From NCBI RefSeq assembly GCF_014191375.1, contig NZ_JACHWN010000015.1, forward strand, positions 1 through 52,279: DNA of 52,279 nucleotides, read 5' to 3'. The stretch is from Mesorhizobium sp. RMAD-H1 (GTDB lineage Bacteria; Pseudomonadota; Alphaproteobacteria; Rhizobiales; Rhizobiaceae). This document shows positions 8,245 through 16,574 of this stretch, one piece after another; within the stretch, counting starts at the first letter, position 1, and every line of letters begins with the position of its first letter. The notes under the pieces are model-generated. The model worked only from the letters and a program-made list of their open reading frames with translations. It was not told where the DNA came from and did no database searches. The position numbers and the translations under genes were made by a program.

Positions 8245-8976
8245 TTGGAAGAACCGCTTCGCGACGGGCGCACCTTGGTGGTCCAGCTCAGGGACCGCAT
8301 TGCCGACCTCATTCGTGAGGCGGGGCTGCAGCCCGGCGACAAGCTGCCGACGGAAGCGCAGCTGACAGCCCGGTTCAGGATATCGAGGCCGGCCTTGCGC
8401 GAGGCCCTGAAGCTTCTGGAACAGGACGGCATCATCTATGTGGAGCATGGGCGGGGGCGGTTCGTCTCCGCGATTTCCGCTGCCCAGGTCGACCGGCCCA
8501 TCACGGTCTTCGAAAGCGTCAGCGATATGACGCGCCACTACGGGTATGAGACCAGAAGCGATGTTCTTTCCGTTGCGGAAGAAGTCCCCGATATGGTCAT
8601 CGCCCGGCAGCTGAAGCTCGGTCCCGGCGAGCGGGTGATCCGTCTCGAGAGGCTTCGGCTGGAGCGTGACGAGCCGATCATGTATTGCGTGGATTATGTG
8701 CCACGCGGCGTCCTTCCCGCCCGCCTTGACGATATCGACTGGAGTGGCTCGCTTCTGGCGCTGCTCGGGCAATACAAGCAGCGGCCGCGCATGTCCGCGG
8801 CATCGGTCACTGCGGTCATGCTGCCGGACGCGGTTATCGAGCGCAATAACCTGCAGGATTTCGGCCCGGCGCTGCTCATCACCGAAACATGCTTCAATGC
8901 CGCCGGCATGCCGGTCATTTATGCGATGGATTACCATCGCGGCAGCCATTTCTCCTTCAGCTTCCTGCGGAGATAG
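8245..8976 (+). CDS. GntR-family transcriptional regulator with UTRA effector domain
   Basis: 243 residues from TTG 8245. Residues about 10-75 are the GntR winged helix: IADLIREAGLQPGDKLPTE, then RFRISRPALREALKLLEQDG and the wing VEHGRGRFV. Residues 85-240 form a UTRA ligand-binding domain (LGPGERVIRLERLRLERDEP, then PVIYAMDYHRGSHFSFSF), as in HutC-type regulators. No ATG is available in frame near the DNA-binding domain. TTG is preceded by AAGAGG at 8 bases, and the palindrome at 8201 then falls in the leader. It follows the permease in the same direction and probably controls the upstream transport and oxidase genes. Its 3' end faces the convergent tctA gene 9 bases away. Confidence 0.85.
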   Translation: MEEPLRDGRTLVVQLRDRIADLIREAGLQPGDKLPTEAQLTARFRISRPALREALKLLEQDGIIYVEHGRGRFVSAISAAQVDRPITVFESVSDMTRHYGYETRSDVLSVAEEVPDMVIARQLKLGPGERVIRLERLRLERDEPIMYCVDYVPRGVLPARLDDIDWSGSLLALLGQYKQRPRMSAASVTAVMLPDAVIERNNLQDFGPALLITETCFNAAGMPVIYAMDYHRGSHFSFSFLRR

Positions 8977-8985
8977 ACGGAGGTC

Positions 8986-10518
8986 TCATGGTTGGGTGAC
9001 GTCCTGGTTTGCGGCCTGCTGGCCAGCGGCTTGAGCGCTGCGCTGCCGGGCGAGGAGATGGGACGCAAGGGACCAGCCCCAGATCAGCAGCGTCACGACA
9101 CCGAGCGTCGCGGCGATCGGCCGTTCAAAGAAACCAAGGAAGCTGCCATCAGCCTTGATCATCGAGGTGACGAAGTTCTGCTCCAGCAGGGGGCCGAGGA
9201 CGATGCCGAGAATGCAGGGTGCGATCGGGATATCGTTCTCTTCCATGATGAAACCGAGCACGCCGAAGACCAGCATCACCCATACGTTGAAAACGGTGTT
9301 GTTGGTCGCGAATGCGCCGACGATGCAGAAGGCGAGGATGATCGGCATCAGCACCTTGGAGGGCACGCGCAGGATCTGCTTGGCAAGCTTGATGGCGCCC
9401 CAGCCGAAGGGGATCATGATCAGATTGGCCAGAATGAAGATGAGAAAGACCGCGTAGATCGTCTGCGGATCGGTCAGGAACAGGGTCGGACCCGGATTGA
9501 GACCCTTGACGTAGAGAACGCCGATCACGACCGCCGTTATGGAATCACCGGGAATGCCGAATACGAGGGCGGGGACCCATGCTCCCGCGAGGGAAGCGTT
9601 GTTAGCCGATGTCGATTCGACCACGCCTTCGAGATGGCCGGTGCCGAATTTTTCGGGTGTCTTTGAAAAACGGCGGCTGATCGCATAGGAGACCCAGGCT
9701 GCGATATCGGCGCCGGCGCCGGGCAGTACGCCGATGGCCGTACCCAGAATGTTGCCGCGCAGCTGCTGGCGCCAATAGGTCTTGAACAGCCGGCCCCAGC
9801 CGCTGAACAGATTGCCGATGGAGACCTGCACCGGCGGGGTTCGGCGTGCGCCGCCGGCCACGGTCCGCAATACCTCCGAAACGGCGAAGAGGCCGATCAT
9901 GGCCGAAATGAAATCGATACCGCCCATGAGATTGGCGCTGCCGAAAGAAAATCGCGGGACGCCGGCGGGATTGTTGAGTCCGATGGTCGACACGAAGAGC
10001 CCGATCAACAGGCTGACGAGGCCTTTAATGGGGGCGCCCGCGCCGATGAAGGCGGCGCAGGTCAATCCCAGGAGCGCCATCCAGAAATATTCGAAGGAGG
10101 AGAATTTGAGTGCGATCTCGGCGAGCCATGGCGCGGTGAACATCAGCACAATTGTGCCGAATAGTCCGCCGATAGCCGAAAACAGAAGGTTTGCGCCAAG
10201 CGCTCGTTCCGCCTCGCCCTTCTGGGTCATCCGGAAGGCCTCATCGGTATAGGCGGCGGAGGCTGGTGTACCCGGAATGCGCAACAGCGTGCCGGGGATA
10301 TCGCCCGCGAAAATCGCCATGGCGGAACAGGTCACCATAGCGCCGACAGCGGGAACCGGGTCCATGAAGAACGTCACGGGGACAAGCAGGGCGATTGCCA
10401 TCGTAGCGGTCAGGCCGGGTATGGAGCCGACGAAAAGGCCGAAGATGGCGGCGACCGCAATGGTGGACAGGACATTCCAGTTGAGGACAAGCCCGAAGGC
10501 AGCTTCAATCGCGCCCAT
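8986..10518 (-). CDS. tctA: Tripartite tricarboxylate transporter large membrane subunit (TctA)
   Basis: 510 residues with about 11-12 hydrophobic segments. The family signature GSIPGLTATMAIALLVPVTF lies near residues 32-51 and GIPGDSITAVVIGVLYVKGL near 320-340, the two conserved TctA halves. TctA and TctB together form the pump that takes up carboxylates delivered by the periplasmic TctC protein, driven by an ion gradient. It is the last gene of the leftward tctC-tctB-tctA unit and starts 3 bases after the tctB stop. The transported carboxylate cannot be deduced, since members take citrate, tartrate, terephthalate and others. Confidence 0.92.
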   Translation of the reverse strand: MGAIEAAFGLVLNWNVLSTIAVAAIFGLFVGSIPGLTATMAIALLVPVTFFMDPVPAVGAMVTCSAMAIFAGDIPGTLLRIPGTPASAAYTDEAFRMTQKGEAERALGANLLFSAIGGLFGTIVLMFTAPWLAEIALKFSSFEYFWMALLGLTCAAFIGAGAPIKGLVSLLIGLFVSTIGLNNPAGVPRFSFGSANLMGGIDFISAMIGLFAVSEVLRTVAGGARRTPPVQVSIGNLFSGWGRLFKTYWRQQLRGNILGTAIGVLPGAGADIAAWVSYAISRRFSKTPEKFGTGHLEGVVESTSANNASLAGAWVPALVFGIPGDSITAVVIGVLYVKGLNPGPTLFLTDPQTIYAVFLIFILANLIMIPFGWGAIKLAKQILRVPSKVLMPIILAFCIVGAFATNNTVFNVWVMLVFGVLGFIMEENDIPIAPCILGIVLGPLLEQNFVTSMIKADGSFLGFFERPIAATLGVVTLLIWGWSLASHLLARQRSAQAAGQQAANQDVTQP

Positions 10519-10521
10519 TCC

Positions 10522-10989
10522 TCAGAACCTCCATGCCGATAATACGCCCCAGGGCAGGGGAACCTGGAGGAATTTGCCGAACGACCATTGCAGGAGGATC
10601 GCCGTGGCAAGCGCGATGACGAATGCCTGAAGCCAACCGGTTTTGAGCATTCGCAGCGTGAAAAGCAGGATCACCGACATGGTCGGGATGAAGCCGAGCG
10701 GCTTGGCGGCCAGGATATAGAAGATGATCAACGCGATGGTGCACAGGATACGGATATAGCCGCCCGGCGCGCGGGCCCACCCCTCAAAGAGGAGCATGCC
10801 GCCGCCCTGCCGCAGGCCCGATATGATTAGCAGAAGCGAACAGGCCCCAAGGAAGAATGCAATCAGCGTCGGGAAAACGGCCGCGCCGTATTCCTGGCCG
10901 GGAATCGCCGGAAAGCTGCGGGCCCAGAGCCCGATCGTGATCGAAAAGGCGAGCAGGACCGCGCCCAATACCGCATCGTTGAAACGCAT
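10522..10989 (-). CDS. tctB: Tripartite tricarboxylate transporter small membrane subunit (TctB)
   Basis: 155 residues starting MRFNDAVLGAVLLAF, which is how TctB proteins typically begin; GGAG lies 6 bases before the ATG. Four hydrophobic helices are visible (about 7-24, 38-57, 75-93, 103-135), with the common motif EYGAAVFPTLIAFFLGACSL in the first half. It sits between tctC and tctA on the minus strand as in other tct operons. The frame is open 45 bases further upstream but that extension is not typical of the family. Confidence 0.85.
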   Translation of the reverse strand: MRFNDAVLGAVLLAFSITIGLWARSFPAIPGQEYGAAVFPTLIAFFLGACSLLLIISGLRQGGGMLLFEGWARAPGGYIRILCTIALIIFYILAAKPLGFIPTMSVILLFTLRMLKTGWLQAFVIALATAILLQWSFGKFLQVPLPWGVLSAWRF

Positions 10990-11017
10990 TTCTGGCTCCG
11001 CGTTCGAAGGATATGGG

Positions 11018-11045
11018 ATCGCCGCGCCTTGCAAAACGCGGCGAT
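11018..11045 (-). promoter_or_regulatory. Intercistronic stem-loop between tctC and tctB
   Basis: ATCGCCGCG (11018-11026) pairs perfectly with CGCGGCGAT (11037-11045) around a 10-base loop in the 80-base gap between tctC and tctB. There is no U tract on the minus strand. It is likely a message-stabilising or attenuating hairpin that favours the binding protein. Confidence 0.55.
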
Positions 11046-11069
11046 TGCGAGCTTCCGACAGAGCGGAAA

Positions 11070-12047
11070 CTACTTGGCCAGGCCCACCTCTTTCATAACC
11101 TCGCCGAGAGTCTCGTTGCTGGTCTTCATGAAATCGGCGAAATCCTGGCCCTGGGCCCAGCGTATGCCGAAACCCTGCTTCGCCATGAAGGACTGATACT
11201 CTTCGCTGTCATATACCTTCTTCAGGGTGTCCATCAGCTTCTTGCTTTCGGCTTCCGGCAAGCCTTTGGGAGCTACGATGCCGCGCCAGGCGCCAAGCGT
11301 CCAGCTGACGCCCACCGCCTCCTTGGTGGTGGGAATATCGGGAAAGGCGGCGTTGCGCTCTTCCGACATCACGGCGAGCGACTTGATGCGGCCGGCGCTC
11401 AGGAGCGAGCGCGCTTCCGGTATCGAGCACGGGACGATCGAGACGCCGCCGGCGACGAGATCCTGCAGGCCGGGAGCAGCGCCATTGCTCGGCACCCATG
11501 GCACGGAGGAGGGATCGACGCCGAGCTTGGAGAGAAGCCCGGCGATGGCGAGATGCCAGATGCCGCCCTGGCCCGTGCCCGAAGCCTTGTACTTGCCGGG
11601 ATTGGCCTTGATGTCCTCGATGAGCGCCGGAAGATCCTTCCAGGGCGCGTCCGCGCTGACCTGAACCGCACCGGGATCCTCGTTCATCAGGGCGAGCGGC
11701 GTGTAATCCGCATAGGTCAGTTCCGTCAGGCCCTGCCAGTGCATCATGCCGATCTCGACGGTGGCGATGCCGAGCGTATAGCCGTCCGGATCCGCCTCGG
11801 CGATGGCGCTGTGGCCGACAACGCCGGAGCCGCCGGTGCGATTGACGACATTGACGGGCTGCCCCAGCTCCTTCTGAAGGATCGAGCCGATGATGCGCGC
11901 GGTGGAATCGGTTCCGCCGCCTGCACCCCATGGGACGATCAGCGTGATGGGCCGATCGGGATATTCCGCAAGGGCGGCGGTCGCCGGCATGAGAATGGCG
12001 GCAACGGCACCGGCCGCAAGGCTGCAGAAAAGGCGTCTGCCAATCAT
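11070..12047 (-). CDS. tctC: Tripartite tricarboxylate transporter substrate-binding protein (TctC/Bug family)
   Basis: 325 residues. The signal peptide MIGRRLFCSLAAGAVAAI to ATAALA is cleaved before EYPDRP. The conserved Bug beta-strand and carboxylate-pinning loop follow as ITLIVPWGAGGGTDSTARII, and then NRTGGSGVVGHSAIA, which is typical of the family. The protein binds a carboxylate in the periplasm and hands it to TctAB. AAGGAGGAG lies just before the ATG. Upstream, TATTC and GAATA form an imperfect palindrome at 12071-12086 that could be an operator. No dedicated two-component system (TctDE) is adjacent. The nearest regulator is the UTRA protein beyond tctA, but its operator motif was not found here. 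Confidence 0.92.
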   Translation of the reverse strand: MIGRRLFCSLAAGAVAAILMPATAALAEYPDRPITLIVPWGAGGGTDSTARIIGSILQKELGQPVNVVNRTGGSGVVGHSAIAEADPDGYTLGIATVEIGMMHWQGLTELTYADYTPLALMNEDPGAVQVSADAPWKDLPALIEDIKANPGKYKASGTGQGGIWHLAIAGLLSKLGVDPSSVPWVPSNGAAPGLQDLVAGGVSIVPCSIPEARSLLSAGRIKSLAVMSEERNAAFPDIPTTKEAVGVSWTLGAWRGIVAPKGLPEAESKKLMDTLKKVYDSEEYQSFMAKQGFGIRWAQGQDFADFMKTSNETLGEVMKEVGLAK

Positions 12048-12195
12048 CGGGTAGTCTCCTCCTTGGTTCGTATTCTTTATCGAATATCGTTATTGCCGGT
12101 CAGCGTAAGTGCCGTCATTACTGCCGTCAATAGAGGAGAGGAATTCGCTTGGGATCTGGCAGTTCCGACCAAGTAAATCCGTCAGATCCCGGCTG

Positions 12196-12885
12196 TCATT
12201 CCGGAAGAGGCAAAAGGGCATCGTTGCCGCTTGCTGGCTGAGAGGGCCAGCGCTGCAGTGCTTCGGCCCCCGATACGCTCAGCATGTAGACGCCGCGGTC
12301 GACACGCTCGAACCAGCCATAGACGTTGTTCAGCAGTATCTTGGCGGCATCGGGCGCAACGGAGCGGAGATCGCGCGGACGCAAGGGGCCGTGCTGCAAT
12401 GCTTCCGCACAGGCGAGGGCCCGCTGGCGATAGGCCGTCATGACGGGAGCCCGCGATCCCCCGCCAGACGTCGGATCGCCCTTGCGGTGCCTGTGCTCGG
12501 CAACGAGGCGGGATCTTTTCCGGGTATTGCGCCGGGGAACAGCCGCATCGGGGCTGACGATGATGTCGACATGGTCATTATCGGAAACGCCGAGCATGCC
12601 GAAGCCGAGCCGGCGGCAAAGGTTGCGGAAGCGGCGATCGCCCTCACGGCCCTTGCCCTTCGCCGAAACGCGTGCGGCAAGCCAGACTTCGTCGCTGGCG
12701 GCTGCCCTGTCGACCGCCTGCAGGATCAGTTCCAAATTGAAGCGGAGCTTGAGTTCGCAGATGACGACGAGCGGCGGATCGTCGTCGCTGAGCGCAACGA
12801 TATCGCAGCCTTCGATCTCGCCCTTGACGCTGTAGCCTGCCGCCTCGAGAAAACGTTTGATCGGAAGGTAGAGCGCCGTTTCCAA
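12196..12885 (-). CDS. DUF2161 family PD-(D/E)XK nuclease-like protein
   Basis: 229 residues if translation begins at TTG 12885, which has AAAGGA upstream and gives the usual family start (L/M)ETALYLPIKRFLEAAGY. The frame is open to ATG 12987 with a 34-residue extension of uncertain reality. The nuclease-fold core is visible: GCDIVAL gives Asp28, CELK gives Glu44-x-Lys46, and a following Gln56 (LILQAVDR) completes the PD-(D/E)XK set. The C-terminal 80 residues form a basic, probably winged-helix region (PRDLRSVAPDAAKIL, then NVYGWFERVDRGVY). The family is common in rhizobia but its biological role is not established. It is not obviously in an operon with tctC. Confidence 0.75.
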   Translation of the reverse strand: METALYLPIKRFLEAAGYSVKGEIEGCDIVALSDDDPPLVVICELKLRFNLELILQAVDRAAASDEVWLAARVSAKGKGREGDRRFRNLCRRLGFGMLGVSDNDHVDIIVSPDAAVPRRNTRKRSRLVAEHRHRKGDPTSGGGSRAPVMTAYRQRALACAEALQHGPLRPRDLRSVAPDAAKILLNNVYGWFERVDRGVYMLSVSGAEALQRWPSQPASGNDALLPLPE

Positions 12886-13377
12886 ACCAGTTCCTTTGCC
12901 GTTGTACCGAACACCATCCCGAACTTTCCTTAAATGAGCCGGAGGCGGATTGGGAAGGGCAAAAGACGGCCATTGCCCTGGTTTCAAGGCAAGCTGCGAG
13001 CTGGAAGCATTACAAGTGGCTCCCTACCTACTCCTGTCATGATATTCTGGGGTAGAAAACCAGAGATTATACCAATATGCCGATCGAATCTCCTTCAAAA
13101 GGCGAATGGTGAAGAAGCAGGTTCCAGAGCAAAGGCGGTGGAATAACGATTTTTACTTACGATCCCGCATATCGGATCGCTCGGTTTTTTTCATAAAAAC
13201 GCTTCATCGAAGCGACGGGGGTGATTCATCTTGTGAATCAAGGATGGACATTCTTGAAACAATCAAGCCGAACTGCACATATTGTCGGCGAAAGGCCATT
13301 GGAATTGTTTGGATGTAATGTGCCAAGAAAGGCCGAAACCGGTCATGACCCAGCTTGGCAAGCCGCGGGAGAGCTTC
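12886..13377. other. Intergenic stretch with two small hairpins, no gene seen
   Basis: No coding frame here has the base composition or protein character of the neighbours. Two inverted repeats are visible: CGCTTC (13200-13205) with GAAGCG (13209-13214), and TGATTCA (13222-13228) with TGAATCA (13234-13240). Their role is unknown; they may lie in the leader of the hypothetical gene at 13378. Confidence 0.4.
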
Positions 13378-13731
13378 ATGCCAGCCTATCAGGTCCGGAT
13401 TGCCTATCTCACCCACTACCGCAAGACACGGCACTATTTTCACAGCCTGATCATCGCGGGCGACCGCAGCCTAGCGCTCGACGAGGGGCGGGCGCAACTG
13501 GCCAAGCGCTCTCCCAATGCGCGCATCGTCCACGAAAGCGCGATCCTCAGGCCAGACAGCCTCGATATCGAAGTCGCCGTCGCATCCGGCTGGATGCTGA
13601 AGGGCGGATGGTGGTCACGACCGATAAGGGCGGAGGACGATCTCGCCGTCATCGCCCTGCATGGTCACGCTGACGGCAATCAGGTCAATGTCAGGACGCC
13701 GGCCGACTGCCTTGCCATTGACAGGGCATGA
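13378..13731 (+). CDS. Hypothetical protein, 117 residues
   Basis: The start MPAYQVRIAYLTHYRKTRHY follows a GGGAG ribosome site at 6 bases. The frame is open upstream, but the earlier part looks non-coding. The chain is soluble, with no signal peptide or membrane segment. Basic residues lie near the N-terminus and an alternating hydrophobic stretch (SLDIEVAVASGWML) in the middle. I do not recognise a family. It has the GC-rich third positions of neighbouring real genes. It stands alone, followed by an AT-rich gap. Confidence 0.5.
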   Translation: MPAYQVRIAYLTHYRKTRHYFHSLIIAGDRSLALDEGRAQLAKRSPNARIVHESAILRPDSLDIEVAVASGWMLKGGWWSRPIRAEDDLAVIALHGHADGNQVNVRTPADCLAIDRA

Positions 13732-13927
13732 TCGGAGGGCAAAAACCTCATTTGAAGAAGAGATCTGAAATAGATTATAAACCAATCCAACTATATCATA
13801 GTATATATAAGTTTATTGCAGATGAACCATGCTTCATGGTTTTTGAAAGTGAAAACATATACTGATATCACGCTCAATAATAAATAATTCATGCCGTATT
13901 TCAGAATTTTGATTAACGGTACATCCG

Positions 13928-14161
13928 ATGAGCATTGTCAACAACGAGCGCACGAAGCTTCTGGCAAACGCGCTGGACCGTGCATCCACGGCCTGTTTCA
14001 CGGTCGGGATCGCCACACCCGTCGCCGGATATCTCTACAATGTGGACAATATCGACAACACGATCAGCCACGGGCGGCTGCTGCTCGGGCTTATCGGCTG
14101 GCTCATGGCCTCCGCGGCCCTGCATTACCTCGGCACGCGCGTGCTGAAGGGGCTTCGTTGA
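13928..14161 (+). CDS. Small membrane protein, 77 residues
   Basis: MSIVNNERTKLLANALDRAS is followed by two predicted membrane helices (about 20-38 and 48-66: LLLGLIGWLMASAALHYLG) and a basic C-terminus (GTRVLKGLR). No family is recognised. The stop codon overlaps the start of the next tiny reading frame (TGATG), which supports both being translated. The promoter is probably in the AT-rich 13740-13920 gap. Confidence 0.55.
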   Translation: MSIVNNERTKLLANALDRASTACFTVGIATPVAGYLYNVDNIDNTISHGRLLLGLIGWLMASAALHYLGTRVLKGLR

Positions 14162-14265
14162 TGGAGGGGACCTGGATACTTGCCTTTGTGATCGTGCCGG
14201 TCCTGGTGGTGGTCGTCGCCTATATAGCGGTCGTCCGCCATGAGGGGCGGGATCGCGACGATTGA
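14161..14265 (+). CDS. Very small single-span membrane protein, 34 residues
   Basis: A 34-residue frame: MEGTWILAFVIVPVLVVVV then AYIAVVRHEGRDRDD. One strongly hydrophobic helix (about 5-25) is followed by a charged tail. Its ATG overlaps the stop of the preceding 77-residue gene as TGATG, an arrangement typical of translational coupling. It is too short for homology calls, and its reality rests on the coupling and on the clean helix-plus-charged-tail pattern. Confidence 0.45.
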   Translation: MEGTWILAFVIVPVLVVVVAYIAVVRHEGRDRDD

Positions 14266-14275
14266 GCCCTGGCGC

Positions 14276-15028
14276 TCAGCCGCCGTACCGCTCCGTGCGG
14301 ATGATCTGCGGCGGGACGGCGTCGTCGACGAGCAGGTCGGTGACAGCCGTGACGAAAGCATTGGAGCCGCAGACGAAGGCCTGCTTCGGCGGTTCGGGCA
14401 GGCGGTCCAGCGCATCCCTGATAATTGCGGCATCGATCCGCCCGATATGGCCGGTCCGGCGATCCGTGCCGTCGCGGGTGATGGCGAAGATCAACCGGAA
14501 GCCGCCGTCCTGCCGGTCGAGGGACAGGAGTTCGTCGCGAAACAGGATTTCGGCACGGGTCCTTGCCGAATAGAGCAGCAGCATCGCCGATGGGGATGCC
14601 TGGGCCGCGTGATGGCGGATCATCGAGACGAGCGGGACGACGCCTGAGCCGCCCGCGATCAGAAGCGTGGGGCCGCCTTCCGCCGTGGTCCAGATGAAGT
14701 AACCGCCGATGGGCCCCCTGATCTCGATCTCGTCGCCGACTTCCGCGACTTCATGGAAGAAGGGCGATACCTCGCCATCCTCTAGCCGTTCGATGGCGAG
14801 TTCGATTGCTCCGGTGGTTTCCGGCGCCGACGCGATGGAATAGCTGCGCTGCGCCCGATAGCCGTCCGGCGCGGTCAGGCGGATATCGACATGCTGACCG
14901 GCAAAATGGTGAAAGGGCTGGGACGGCATCAGGACGATTCTCTTGACGCGAGGCGTCTCAGTGCGGATTTCCGCAATCCTCGCCCGCTGCCAGCGCAGCA
15001 GCCCGCCTGTCGGAGCGGCTTGCGTCAC
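14276..15028 (-). CDS. FAD/NAD(P)-binding oxidoreductase of the ferredoxin reductase family
   Basis: 250 residues from GTG 15028. The FAD-binding barrel shows RSYSIAS (61-67), the usual RxYS(I/L)xS flavin motif, and RGPIGGYF (104-111) contacts the pyrophosphate. The NAD(P) domain begins GGSGVVPLVSMIRHH (126-140) and ends with FVCGSNAFVTAV near the C-terminus. There is no 2Fe-2S domain. It probably passes electrons between NAD(P)H and its partner. GTG overlaps the stop of the upstream molybdenum oxidoreductase by 4 bases (GTGA), so the two are translationally coupled and likely work together. Confidence 0.85.
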   Translation of the reverse strand: MTQAAPTGGLLRWQRARIAEIRTETPRVKRIVLMPSQPFHHFAGQHVDIRLTAPDGYRAQRSYSIASAPETTGAIELAIERLEDGEVSPFFHEVAEVGDEIEIRGPIGGYFIWTTAEGGPTLLIAGGSGVVPLVSMIRHHAAQASPSAMLLLYSARTRAEILFRDELLSLDRQDGGFRLIFAITRDGTDRRTGHIGRIDAAIIRDALDRLPEPPKQAFVCGSNAFVTAVTDLLVDDAVPPQIIRTERYGG

Positions 15029-15633
15029 GGGTCGTCCGTATAGCGCTGTTCCCGCCAGGGGTCGCCATAGATATGGTAGCCGCGCAATTCCCAGAAGCCG
15101 GGCTCGTTGCGCTCGGTGAACTGCAGGCCGTCCACCCATTTTGCCGATTTCCAGAAATAGAGATGCGGAACCAGGAGGCGCGCGGGGCCGCCATGGTCCG
15201 GCGTGATCGGCATGCCGTCATAAAGCAGCGCAATCATCGCCTTGCCGCCGGTCAGGTCCTTCACCGGTACGTTGGTTGAATAGCCGTCATAGGAATGGGC
15301 GAGGATGAAATCGGTGGGCGGTTCGATCCCCGCCTCGGCAAGGAGATCATCGATCAGCACGCCCTGCCAGCGCGTGTCGAGCTTGGACCAGGTCGTCACG
15401 CAATGGATGTCGCGCGTCATCTTCGTCTGCGGCAATGCGTTGAATTCGTCCCAGCTCCATCTGGCCACCGGCTTCGGGCCGATCTTGAGGGTGAAGGACC
15501 AGTCCTCGGGGCGGATGCGCGGGGTCGGCCCGGCCGAGAGCACCGGAAAACCTTCGGTGAGGGACTGGCCGGGCGGAATCCTGTCCGCCACTTCCGGCGG
15601 CTGGCGCCGCCCTGAGAAGCCGCGTGTCGTCAT
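15025..15633 (-). CDS. Sulfite oxidase-like molybdopterin oxidoreductase (cytosolic form)
   Basis: 202 residues covering one SUOX-fold molybdopterin domain. MTRDIHCVTTWSKLDTRWQG holds the molybdenum-ligating Cys78. DHGGPARLLVPHLYFWKSAK is the conserved second half, with the WVDGLQF segment. Unlike periplasmic MsrP/YedY, there is no twin-arginine signal peptide and no dimerisation domain, so it should act in the cytoplasm. Its partner is the flavin reductase translated from the overlapping GTG, replacing the membrane haem subunit MsrQ. Possible roles include reduction of an oxidised or N-hydroxylated compound; the substrate is not known. Confidence 0.85.
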   Translation of the reverse strand: MTTRGFSGRRQPPEVADRIPPGQSLTEGFPVLSAGPTPRIRPEDWSFTLKIGPKPVARWSWDEFNALPQTKMTRDIHCVTTWSKLDTRWQGVLIDDLLAEAGIEPPTDFILAHSYDGYSTNVPVKDLTGGKAMIALLYDGMPITPDHGGPARLLVPHLYFWKSAKWVDGLQFTERNEPGFWELRGYHIYGDPWREQRYTDDP

Positions 15634-15745
15634 GAGCCATCCTCTTCTGACTGGCAGAATATAAGATCATATCGCACCGCAACATCCAAGAGCCGTAGCG
15701 GGAATGTGACCGGCGGGGTTGCGGGTGGTGGAAGGCCATTTTCTT

Positions 15746-15784
15746 TTTCGGTTTTCGTCTCTATTCTCCGAAAGAAAAACGAAA
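15746..15784. promoter_or_regulatory. TTTCG/CGAAA box cluster upstream of glpR
   Basis: Two direct TTTCG boxes (15746-15750, 15753-15757) and two inverted CGAAA boxes (15769-15773, 15780-15784) lie just before the glpR start. DeoR-family regulators bind repeated TTTCG-type boxes, so autoregulation by GlpR is likely. Binding is inferred. Confidence 0.5.
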
Positions 15785-15797
15785 GCCGTGAGGGAAA

Positions 15798-16574
15798 ATG
15801 TTTCTGACGCCACGACACAATGAAATCCTGGAGCTTGCGAAGGAGCGGGGCCGGGTGCTGGTCGATGATCTCGCGGCGCTCTTCAACGTGACGCCGCAGA
15901 CGATCCGCAAGGATCTCAACGATCTCTGCCAGCAGCAGCTCCTGACCCGCATCCATGGCGGCGCGCTCTACCCTTCCGGCGTCGAGAACCTGCAATATGA
16001 GGCGCGCCGGCAGATCGCCGCCCAGGAAAAGGAAGCGATCGGCGCCGCCGCGGCCGAGCTCATTCCCGACGGGGCATCGCTCTTCATCAATATCGGCACC
16101 ACGACAGAGGCTGTCAGCCAGGCGCTTCTGGACCGCAAAACATTGATGGTGATTACCAACAATATCAATGTTGCCAATAGGATGCGGGTATATCAGGGCA
16201 TGGAGGTGGTCATTGCCGGCGGCGTGGTGCGCGGCTCCGACGGCGGCATCGTCGGCGAGGCGGCGGTGGATTTCATCCGCCAGTTCAAGGTGGATTTTGC
16301 CGTCATCGGCACCTCTGCGATCGACCGCGACGGGGCGCTGCTCGATTTCGATTTTCGCGAGGTGAAGGTGGCGCAAGCGATCATCGCCAATGCCCGCCAT
16401 GTCATCCTCGTCTCCGATTCGACCAAATTCGAGCGGACGGCGCCGGTGCGCATCGGTCATCTTTCGCAGGTTCACACCTTCATCACAGATTACTGCCCCG
16501 ATCCCGGCATCCGGGAAATCTGCCGGGAGAACAAGGTCCGGCTCATCGAAACCTCGCCCGCTCCGGTTTCGTAA
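15798..16574 (+). CDS. glpR: DeoR-family glycerol-3-phosphate regulon repressor GlpR
   Basis: 258 residues. The N-terminal DeoR winged helix is seen at residues 6-57 (RHNEILELAKERGRVLVDDL, then FNVTPQTIRKDLNDLC and TRIHGGA). The C-terminal sugar-phosphate sensor domain contains the typical INIGTTTEAVSQAL, ITNNINVA and VIAGGVVRGSDGG. It responds to glycerol 3-phosphate in characterised members. GAGGG precedes the ATG. It lies directly upstream of glpD and the glycerol transporter in the same direction; box clusters on both sides suggest control of itself and of the operon. Confidence 0.9.
   Translation: MFLTPRHNEILELAKERGRVLVDDLAALFNVTPQTIRKDLNDLCQQQLLTRIHGGALYPSGVENLQYEARRQIAAQEKEAIGAAAAELIPDGASLFINIGTTTEAVSQALLDRKTLMVITNNINVANRMRVYQGMEVVIAGGVVRGSDGGIVGEAAVDFIRQFKVDFAVIGTSAIDRDGALLDFDFREVKVAQAIIANARHVILVSDSTKFERTAPVRIGHLSQVHTFITDYCPDPGIREICRENKVRLIETSPAPVS

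Noticed and set aside
12071-12086. TATTC-N6-GAATA palindrome upstream of tctC
   Set aside because: Short, imperfect when extended, and not repeated near the only nearby regulator; too weak to list as an operator.
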